The position numbers and the translations under genes are program-made. From JAFGCR01 sp964538225 (GTDB taxonomy: Bacteria > Patescibacteriota > Gracilibacteria > UM-FILTER-43-11), in assembly GCA_964538225.1 (NCBI GenBank), contig CAZIDW010000043.1, forward strand, positions 1 through 10,748: a stretch of DNA of 10,748 nucleotides, in the 5' to 3' direction. This document shows, piece after piece, positions 5,761 through 10,748 of this stretch. Positions within the stretch are counted from its first letter, which is position 1; each line of letters starts with the position of its first letter. Under the pieces are notes generated by a model. It was not told the origin of the DNA. It was given only the letters and a program-made list of their open reading frames with translations, and did no database searches.

Positions 5761-5777
5761 TCCCACCTTAGGCACCA
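5761..5777 (+). repeat. Degenerate duplicate of the tRNA-Leu 3' end
   Basis: These 17 bases match the last 17 bases of tRNA-Leu (5629-5645) at 15 positions, including the CCA. No complete tRNA can be folded around them. It is either the remnant of a second tRNA gene or an attachment-site-like copy left by an integrated element. Confidence 0.55.
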
Positions 5778-5799
5778 CAATTATCTGACCATCATTATT

Positions 5800-6279
5800 A
5801 TGGAAAAAACACTGAAAAAGCCCGCCAAAGACTTTATGACTAAAAAAGTCATCGCCGTGCGGGACAATGAGACCATCAAGGAACTCTTTAAATTATTAGA
5901 CCGGAGTGGTATTCTTGGCGTCCCTGTCGTGGATGAAAAGCGGCATGTAGTGGGCATTGTCACTGAATCAGATCTGATCAGGCATTTTACCACTCTCGAA
6001 ACACCCCATTCCGTCAATCTGCTCGGCGGAGTCGTCTATCTGGAAGATGTCACTGAATTCAATAAACATTTAAAGGAACATTGCGCGGAATTCGTCAAAG
6101 ACCTGATGACCGCGCCGGTGATCACAGTAGATGAAAAAACGACCCTGCTGGATGTAATCAACCTGATGTCGGAAAAAGACCTCAGCCGCCTGCCGGTCGT
6201 TAACAAAAAAAGGGAGCTTACAGGAATCATCACCCGTCAGGACGTGGTGCACCAGCTGGCTAAAGTCAAAAAAGTCTGA
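5800..6279 (+). CDS. Two-CBS-domain protein
   Basis: This 159-residue protein is made of a tandem CBS pair (Bateman module), which usually binds adenine nucleotides or similar ligands and senses energy or redox state. CBS1 is at about residues 7-65 (KDFMTKKVIAVRDNETIKE, then GVPVVDEKRHVVGIVTESDLI). CBS2 is at about 97-157 (KDLMTAPVITVDEKTTLLD, then RLPVVNKKRELTGIITRQDVV). The linker at 66-96 contains a Glu/Asp/His-rich segment seen in many stand-alone CBS proteins. There is no catalytic or membrane domain. It opens the plus-strand run with L25, the DUF3048 protein and queA, 30 bases before L25. ATG 5800 places CBS1 normally; no Shine-Dalgarno site is visible. The ligand and target are unknown. 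Confidence 0.9.
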   Translation: MEKTLKKPAKDFMTKKVIAVRDNETIKELFKLLDRSGILGVPVVDEKRHVVGIVTESDLIRHFTTLETPHSVNLLGGVVYLEDVTEFNKHLKEHCAEFVKDLMTAPVITVDEKTTLLDVINLMSEKDLSRLPVVNKKRELTGIITRQDVVHQLAKVKKV

Positions 6280-6309
6280 ATACTATTTACTTCCTAAAAT
6301 CCTATCACA

Positions 6310-6984
6310 ATGGAAAAGATCAGCTTAGATGTAACCGAAGGGGTTTACGATAACGTTAAAGCGGTCCGCGGAGCCGACCGCATCCCCATCGCCTATTACG
6401 GCAAAAATATGGAGAATCATGGGTTTTCCGTAGATTACCAGGACTTCCGTCGCGCTTATGAAAAGGGCGGGCGGAGTACCATTATGTATTTTGTGAATGA
6501 AAAAGGGGAAGAGTTCCCTATTCTGGTGCAGGATATCCAATACGACCCTGTCAGCGACCGGATTACACACGTGGACGCGTTAGCCTTAGATATGAACAAG
6601 CCGATTACCACGAGCATTCCGCTGGTGCTGACCGGTGAAGCGCCGGCGGTCCGTGAACTGGGCGGCATTCTGGTGCAGAACAAGAATAATGTCGAAGTGG
6701 AATGTCTTCCAAATGACCTTATCCATGAAATTGAGGTGAATATCGCGCCTTTGGTCGACTTTAATTCATCCATCACCATTGCCGACCTTGATGTGCCCGA
6801 GGCTATCACGATCCTGGACGCGCCTGAAATCAATGTGGCCATGGTCTCTGCACCGCGTGAAGAAGAAGCTGAAGAAGCGCCTACTGAAGGAATAGAAATC
6901 GAAGGGGAGGCAGCAGCAGAAGGTGAAGAAGGCGAAGGTCAAGAGGAAGAAAGTGGTGGTGGCGGAGAAGAAAAGAAGGAGTAA
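6310..6984 (+). CDS. rplY: 50S ribosomal protein L25/general stress protein CTC
   Basis: L25 binds 5S rRNA in the large subunit. This 224-residue version has the CTC layout. The 5S-binding domain is at about residues 3-90 (including IPIAYYGKNMENHGFSVDY and VQDIQYDPVSDRITHVDAL). A second beta domain lies at about 98-180 (IPLVLTGEAPAV, GGILVQNKNNVEVECLP, ADLDVPEAI). A tail from residue 183 is made of Glu, Gly and Ala and ends in EEKKE. Such acidic tails occur in bacterial CTC proteins. This one comes from GAA/GAG-rich repetitive DNA, whose other frame is a basic open frame that I reject as coding. It is followed after 28 bases by the DUF3048 gene. Confidence 0.94.
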   Translation: MEKISLDVTEGVYDNVKAVRGADRIPIAYYGKNMENHGFSVDYQDFRRAYEKGGRSTIMYFVNEKGEEFPILVQDIQYDPVSDRITHVDALALDMNKPITTSIPLVLTGEAPAVRELGGILVQNKNNVEVECLPNDLIHEIEVNIAPLVDFNSSITIADLDVPEAITILDAPEINVAMVSAPREEEAEEAPTEGIEIEGEAAAEGEEGEGQEEESGGGGEEKKE

Positions 6985-7012
6985 ACTTGCCTATTGGCCA
7001 ACTATTATCTGT

Positions 7013-8146
7013 ATGAAGTTTAAACATTTTTTGCGGCACCTCCGCCAGAAAGCGGCATTCAAACCGAAATTCATCGGTGTCCTGGTCCTTGTGGCGGTGG
7101 GCGCCTTTGTGATACTTGAACTGGTCTTGGGGGCTGTGATGAATTCCGTTGAAAAAAACCGCTATGAAATTGGGCCGCTGGAAGAGCGGTCGGTTTATCA
7201 AACGACGCCTCGTGATATTGAAGAGGATTTCCCCCTACTGCTCCAAAAACAGTCTTCCGTTTTAAACGGCGCCCCAATGGACCGAGATGTGGGCAAGGGG
7301 CAGGCCCTGGCAGTGATCGTTGAAAATTACACCCCCATTCGCTCTACGCAGGAAGGGATTGAAGAGGCGGCAATCGTTTATGAAGTGCCGGCGGAAGGGG
7401 GGATCACCCGTTTTCTGGCTTTATACGACGGCCGGCCGGTTGAAGTAATCGGTCCTGTTCGCTCCGCGCGCCCCTATCTCATCAGCTGGGCTTCAGAAGT
7501 TCGGGCAGCGCTGGCGCATGTAGGCGGAAGCCCGGCCGCGCTGGCCAATCTGCAGGGGAATTTCCGCCTGTTCAACATCGATGAATTCGCGGATTACGTG
7601 ACTATTTGGAGAAATAACGAATACCTGGCCCCCCATAACGCTTTCACGTCGACCGCGAATATCTACAAACGGCTCAATAAAAAAAATTATTACAAACCGG
7701 TCAAAACTCCCCGCTTTTCTTTTAAAGATCCTGACGAAACATCAGGAGACATCCAAACCATCACCATCGATTTTTCCATCGCCCCATATGCCGTGAAATA
7801 TACGTATGACGACGCGACCCATACTTATGTCCGCTACAACGGGGGCAGGCGCCACCATAACCTCGCGCCGACGAACGTGGTGGTCCAGTTCGTGGATACA
7901 CAGGTGCTGGATGACATCGGGCGTCTGCGGATCCAGACGCATGGCACAGGCAATGCACTCGTCTTCCGCGACGGAAAAGTGATCGAAGGCACCTGGGAAA
8001 AAGACGCCTCCATCAATAGTCCTGACCAGCCGATGGAACAGAGCTGGACGAAATTTTTTGATGAAAACGGCGATGAGATTGCGCTCAGCCGCGGACAAAT
8101 ATGGATCGCGGTGGTACCAAATGGCCGCCCGGTGAACTACTTTTGA
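7013..8146 (+). CDS. Membrane-anchored DUF3048 protein (YerB-like)
   Basis: This 377-residue protein has a basic N-terminus, one membrane helix at about residues 20-43 and an extracellular DUF3048 region from about residue 80. Characteristic segments are VIVENYTPIRSTQEGIEEA, YEVPAEGGITRFLALY, GPVRSARPYL (147-155) and VHVGGSP-like AHVGGSPAAL. A C-terminal half with NLAPTNVVVQF and GKVIEGTWEK follows. Proteins of this family (B. subtilis YerB) are envelope proteins of poorly known function. I chose ATG 7013. The frame is open from GTG 6923, but the extra 30 residues only mirror the repetitive L25 tail in another frame. A strong AGAAGGAG at 6973-6980 lies too far upstream (about 32 bases) to decide. 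The stop is two bases before queA, suggesting coupling. Confidence 0.85.
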   Translation: MKFKHFLRHLRQKAAFKPKFIGVLVLVAVGAFVILELVLGAVMNSVEKNRYEIGPLEERSVYQTTPRDIEEDFPLLLQKQSSVLNGAPMDRDVGKGQALAVIVENYTPIRSTQEGIEEAAIVYEVPAEGGITRFLALYDGRPVEVIGPVRSARPYLISWASEVRAALAHVGGSPAALANLQGNFRLFNIDEFADYVTIWRNNEYLAPHNAFTSTANIYKRLNKKNYYKPVKTPRFSFKDPDETSGDIQTITIDFSIAPYAVKYTYDDATHTYVRYNGGRRHHNLAPTNVVVQFVDTQVLDDIGRLRIQTHGTGNALVFRDGKVIEGTWEKDASINSPDQPMEQSWTKFFDENGDEIALSRGQIWIAVVPNGRPVNYF

Positions 8147-8148
8147 TT

Positions 8149-9285
8149 ATGAAATTATCGGATTTCGACTATCACCTGCCAAAGGAAATGATCGCCCAGC
8201 GGCCGCTGAAGGACCGTGACCAGTCCAGGCTGATGGTCCTGAACCGCGGGAAGCGGACGATTGATCATCATCATTTTTTTGATTTGCCGGAACTTTTGGA
8301 TAAGGATTCTGTTTTGGTTTTAAATGAATCCAAAGTGATTCCGGCGCGATTGAAGTTTAAAATGGGAAACGGACACGCGGAGATCCTGCTCGTAAAACCG
8401 GTTCGTGATGATACTTCAATTGGGATTTGCTCTCCTCGCTCAAAATTTTGCACGCAAAATATTAAGCCGGAGTCTTGCGCTTCAGTCGCCTCGCAAAGCA
8501 AGTCTTCTTCCTCTTCAGACCGCAAATCTCGCAACTTATGGGAGTGTATGGTGCGGCCCGGGCCAAAATTCCAGCCGAAAACGGAGGTTCAAATTGATAC
8601 GGAATGTTCTTTCCATGTTAAAGACATCACACCTCACGGTTTGAGGACAATTAAATTCAGTTGCGATGATTTTAAGGCTTATCTGCAAAAGCATGGCCAC
8701 ACGCCCACTCCGCCGTACATCAAAGAAGAAGTAAAGGACGCGGATGTTTATCAGACGGTTTATGCCAAAACAGAAGGCTCCGTGGCCGCGCCGACTGCGG
8801 GGTTCCATTTTACTCCGCATGTTTTTAAAGAGTTAAAGAAAAAGGGTATTAAAACCGAATACATCACCCTGCATGTCGGTCTGGGCACCTTCCAGCCGGT
8901 CAAAACCGATGATATTACCGAACACGCCATGCACAGTGAGTGGTTTAGCTTGTCGGATGATACCGCTGAACGATTAAATAAAGCCAAAAAAAATGGAAAA
9001 AGGATTGTAGCAGTCGGCACGACCTCGGTACGGGTTTTAGAGGCGTGCAGTGATGCAAATGGAAAACTAACACCCTATTCCGGGGAAACGAACATCTTTA
9101 TTTATCCGGGGTACCGATGGAAATTTGTAGACCATCTGATTACCAATTTTCATGTACCTAAAAGTACCCTGGCGATGCTCGTGATGTCTTTCGCGGACCG
9201 GGAGCTGATACTTGAAGCCTATGAAACCGCGAAAAAAGAAGGTTACCGGTTTTTCAGCTTTGGAGATTCGATGCTGATTCGTTAG
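8149..9285 (+). CDS. queA: S-adenosylmethionine:tRNA ribosyltransferase-isomerase (queuosine synthesis)
   Basis: QueA transfers and rearranges the ribose of S-adenosylmethionine onto preQ1-modified tRNA, forming epoxyqueuosine. Typical segments are FDYHLPKEMIAQRPLKDRDQSRL (residues 6-28), VLVLNESKVIPARL (55-68), TPTPPYIK, SVAAPTAGFHFTP, HVGLGTFQPV, AVGTTSVRVLEA and LITNFHVPKSTLAMLVMSF. The start at ATG 8149, two bases after the DUF3048 stop, gives the standard N-terminus. At 378 residues it is longer than E. coli (356). The excess is a Ser/Cys/Lys-rich spacer at residues 88-129 between two strands (ILLVKPV and WECMVRPG) that are adjacent in ordinary QueA. The spacer keeps the frame open, so the enzyme is probably active. 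The 3' end overlaps the convergent minus-strand gene by 32 bases. Confidence 0.95.
   Translation: MKLSDFDYHLPKEMIAQRPLKDRDQSRLMVLNRGKRTIDHHHFFDLPELLDKDSVLVLNESKVIPARLKFKMGNGHAEILLVKPVRDDTSIGICSPRSKFCTQNIKPESCASVASQSKSSSSSDRKSRNLWECMVRPGPKFQPKTEVQIDTECSFHVKDITPHGLRTIKFSCDDFKAYLQKHGHTPTPPYIKEEVKDADVYQTVYAKTEGSVAAPTAGFHFTPHVFKELKKKGIKTEYITLHVGLGTFQPVKTDDITEHAMHSEWFSLSDDTAERLNKAKKNGKRIVAVGTTSVRVLEACSDANGKLTPYSGETNIFIYPGYRWKFVDHLITNFHVPKSTLAMLVMSFADRELILEAYETAKKEGYRFFSFGDSMLIR
8410..8535 (+). repeat. In-frame insertion within queA
   Basis: About 126 bases encode a low-complexity stretch (three Cys, many Ser and Lys, an SSSSS run) absent from ordinary QueA. It contains the hairpin ATTTTGC-AC-GCAAAAT at 8445-8460. 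It may be a small mobile or palindromic element fixed in frame; the boundaries are approximate. Confidence 0.5.
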
Positions 9286-9682
9286 ATTTCTTTATCCGCT
9301 CAAGCAGTCCAGGAACCAGTAACGTCAAACTGACCATTATTCGCAGTGCTTTAACACCGACAATCTCCTCTTCCCCACATTCATATTCCCCAAGAGGATG
9401 ATCCGAAATATTACCCAGTGTTTTATAAATAGTAACAAATTTTTCTACGATACTTTCCGGCCATAAAAATTCAGCGGCAGCAGGATCCTTGACCCTTGGT
9501 TTCGGCGGCAAAAAAGAATCAATTTTATTTAAATAATTTTTTACAGCCTCTAATAGTTCAGCCGAAACGGTGAAGGTGTCCAAATTTATTTGAATTTCCC
9601 GGGTTAACTTAAGCAGTTCATCAGAAGTGGTTTCTCTGCTTTCGTTAAGCCGGAGAGCATCGTTTCCTTTTAAAAATGACAT
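9254..9682 (-). CDS. Hypothetical protein, mostly helical
   Basis: This 142-residue soluble-looking protein belongs to no family I recognise. It appears helical, with a Ser/Thr/Asn/Glu-rich N-terminus and charged amphipathic runs (TTSDELLKLTREI, AVKNYLNKI). The middle is proline- and lysine-rich (FLPPKPRVKDP), and a hydrophobic stretch near the end (IMVSLTLLVPGLLERI) could be a buried helix rather than a membrane segment. It is the second of two minus-strand genes, 12 bases after the upstream one, so they probably form a pair. Its last 32 bases run into the 3' end of queA on the opposite strand. No Shine-Dalgarno site is visible. That it is a gene is supported by the length and protein-like composition; the opposite strand has no better frame here. 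Confidence 0.6.
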   Translation of the reverse strand: MSFLKGNDALRLNESRETTSDELLKLTREIQINLDTFTVSAELLEAVKNYLNKIDSFLPPKPRVKDPAAAEFLWPESIVEKFVTIYKTLGNISDHPLGEYECGEEEIVGVKALRIMVSLTLLVPGLLERIKKSNESASNLQS

Positions 9683-9694
9683 TTTTGTGGAGGG

Positions 9695-10057
9695 TTAATT
9701 ATTTTTACCTTCAAAAAAACCGATGATAAATCGGAGGTCCATTACAGAGCCCATGCTGGACGGATCCACCTTCAGTCGCTGAAATGCCGGGTGGTGATAA
9801 ACCGCGTTCAGCCGTTCCTTAACCTCTTCCAGTTCACCTACATCCTGCCACATAGCCTTGCGGACACTGAAGGTACTTTTACACAAAAAACAGGCCGTGC
9901 TAAAAATCAGGACAAAATTAGGAGATGGTATTTCGTATTCACCTAAACGGGCCAAGTCTTCTTCCAATCTGCAAAGACATTTCTTGACCGGCAAATCCAA
10001 TAATTTTGGTTTTTGGGGTTCGGTTTCCGGCTGACAAGAAGGGGTGAGAGGGCTCAT
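9695..10057 (-). CDS. Hypothetical protein with two cysteine pairs
   Basis: This 120-residue protein has no family I recognise. The N-terminus is proline- and lysine-rich (about residues 1-25). It then has a Cys-x-Cys (KKCLCRLEEDL, near residue 27) and a Cys-x-x-Cys (TACFLCKSTF, near residue 56), spaced so that they could bind a metal, though this is only inference. The C-terminal half looks helical (ELEEVKERLNAV) and ends in a hydrophobic and then basic tail. It leads the minus-strand pair, with its ATG 62 bases from the divergent PEBP lipoprotein gene. Sharing that short intergenic region suggests common control. The downstream partner begins 12 bases after its stop. Confidence 0.6.
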   Translation of the reverse strand: MSPLTPSCQPETEPQKPKLLDLPVKKCLCRLEEDLARLGEYEIPSPNFVLIFSTACFLCKSTFSVRKAMWQDVGELEEVKERLNAVYHHPAFQRLKVDPSSMGSVMDLRFIIGFFEGKNN

Positions 10058-10072
10058 AAAAAGTGATATAAT
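10044..10072 (+). promoter_or_regulatory. Candidate promoter of the PEBP lipoprotein gene
   Basis: TATAAT at 10067-10072 is a perfect -10 box, with GTGAGA (10044-10049) 17 bases upstream matching four of six -35 positions. The start would fall near 10079, giving a leader of about 41 bases that contains the palindrome at 10098-10115. The -35 region lies within the 5' end of the divergent gene. Confidence 0.5.
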
Positions 10073-10097
10073 CGTTTTAGGTTGTATATTTTACATA

Positions 10098-10115
10098 TTT
10101 ACAATTAATTGTAAA
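10098..10115. promoter_or_regulatory. 18-nt perfect palindrome before the PEBP start codon
   Basis: TTTACAATT joined to AATTGTAAA, ending four bases before ATG 10120. TTTTACA at 10089-10095 can also pair with TGTAAAA 10110-10116. The position between a -10 box and a start codon, in a divergent region, suits an operator or a hairpin that controls translation. It may also be chance in AT-rich DNA. Confidence 0.45.
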
Positions 10116-10119
10116 ATTA

Positions 10120-10692
10120 ATGCGGATTGTTTTGGCATTATTAATCATCACCAGCTGTATAATACTGGTGGGTTGCACCTCTCCAAAAAATGTTAACCAC
10201 CCTAAAATCATGACTGAAAATGTATTAAAAATGCAAATTACCGGCTATGAAGATGGCGGACGGATGCCCGCCAGATTCGCCACCAAAAAGGGTGGCGGGA
10301 AAAATATATCTATCGGCATCAAATGGGAACCCCTGCCCGCCGCCCAATCGTACGCACTGCTTTTCGACGATAAACACCCTGTCGCCAATAATTGGGTACA
10401 TTGGCTCGTGGTGGATATCCCCAATACAGTGACTGAGATCCCGGAAGGGGCCAGTAGCAGTGATATGCCTTCCGGCGCGCGGGAACTGGTGACGTCTTGG
10501 GGAGAGGCGGGTTACGGCGGCCCCCAACCGCCTGTGGGTTCCGGCGACCATGAATACGTGGCACATCTGTACGCGCTGGATGTGCCAAAACTGGATGTCG
10601 ACGATAAAATCAGCCGCTCTGAATTCCTGAAAGCGATTGAAGGGCATGTGATTGCGGAAGAAACCTATAGCGGGTGGTTTGAACGGAAGTAA
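10120..10692 (+). CDS. PEBP-family (YbhB/YbcL-like) lipoprotein
   Basis: This 190-residue protein belongs to the phosphatidylethanolamine-binding protein family. It starts with a lipoprotein signal: MRIVLALLIITSCIILVGC, with lipobox LVGC and Cys19 as the lipidation site, so the protein is anchored outside the cytoplasmic membrane. The fold's marks follow: YALLFDDKHPVANNWVHWLV (residues 78-97, where family members usually have DPDAP and then WVHW) and the ligand-pocket loop GYGGPQPPVGSG with HEYVAHLYALD (131-154). The DPDAP motif is altered to DDKHP, but the pocket His94 and the GxGGPxPP loop are kept. Bacterial PEBPs have unclear roles; some affect proteases or signalling. It is transcribed away from the hypothetical pair, from a shared short region. 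Confidence 0.9.
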   Translation: MRIVLALLIITSCIILVGCTSPKNVNHPKIMTENVLKMQITGYEDGGRMPARFATKKGGGKNISIGIKWEPLPAAQSYALLFDDKHPVANNWVHWLVVDIPNTVTEIPEGASSSDMPSGARELVTSWGEAGYGGPQPPVGSGDHEYVAHLYALDVPKLDVDDKISRSEFLKAIEGHVIAEETYSGWFERK

Positions 10693-10748
10693 CCCCGCCG
10701 AATAACCAATCTACCAACTTCCTCACGCTGTATTCCTTCTTTCAGCCG
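10693..10748. other. Unassigned window end
   Basis: The last 56 bases, after the PEBP stop codon, show no gene start, hairpin or tRNA that I can support. Confidence 0.5.

Noticed and set aside
5646..5799. A second complete tRNA gene after tRNA-Leu
   Set aside because: Only the 3' end and part of a T arm can be matched. No anticodon arm or full acceptor pairing can be built.
6923..7012. GTG start for the DUF3048 gene, adding 30 basic residues
   Set aside because: The extra residues are the shadow frame of the repetitive L25 tail, overlapping its coding sequence. ATG 7013 directly precedes the basic stretch and membrane helix.
8101..8148. ATG 8101 as the queA start
   Set aside because: It lies inside the DUF3048 gene, and the 16 extra residues do not look like QueA. 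The conserved N-terminus begins at 8149.
1..10748. CRISPR array, transposase or integrase gene
   Set aside because: No regularly spaced repeats and no recombinase or transposase motifs were seen on either strand, so any mobile-element relic here lacks its enzyme.

Overview
The window looks like a chromosomal segment of an uncultivated bacterium, most likely of the Candidate Phyla Radiation (Patescibacteria). This is an inference from gene content and style: small housekeeping genes packed closely, few clear Shine-Dalgarno sites, a DUF3048 protein, an NYN-domain protein, a membrane-anchored TPR protein, a PEBP lipoprotein, an RHS surface protein and a QueA with an in-frame spacer. No marker gene in the window fixes the lineage.

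Left arm, 1-2105: an RHS polymorphic-toxin locus. The window opens inside an RHS gene whose core ends near position 147. It continues into an AT-rich C-terminal tip with a His-rich motif resembling zinc hydrolases. A three-helix membrane protein follows (candidate immunity gene). Next comes a collapsed second RHS gene, consisting of a signal peptide, one RHS repeat, a probable frameshift and a short charged tail. Its tail overlaps a second multi-helix membrane protein by 11 bases. Immediately after each membrane gene the same 30-bp RHS 5' end recurs (1073-1102 and 1784-1813). The second copy runs into unrelated sequence and a long hairpin. The layout suggests tandem RHS toxin/immunity units that decayed by recombination, leaving an apparent orphan immunity gene.

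Middle, 2106-5388: a plus-strand NYN-domain (LabA/DUF88) putative RNase faces a minus-strand cluster of holB (DNA polymerase III delta'), a membrane-anchored TPR protein and pyrF (orotidine 5'-phosphate decarboxylase). The region 5389-5560 is a divergent promoter region with a large nested hairpin.

Right arm, 5561-10748: tRNA-Leu(UAA) is followed by a 154-nt spacer that holds a degenerate copy of the tRNA 3' end and an 18-nt perfect palindrome. Then comes a plus-strand run of four genes: a two-CBS-domain protein, ribosomal protein L25/CTC, a DUF3048 membrane protein and queA. Two unrecognised minus-strand genes follow, the nearer one overlapping the queA 3' end. Across a short divergent region with an 18-nt palindrome lies a PEBP-family lipoprotein. 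The last 56 bases hold nothing I can identify.

The most noteworthy points are the RHS toxin/immunity cassette remnants, the tRNA-Leu 3'-end duplication and the roughly 42-residue insertion in QueA.
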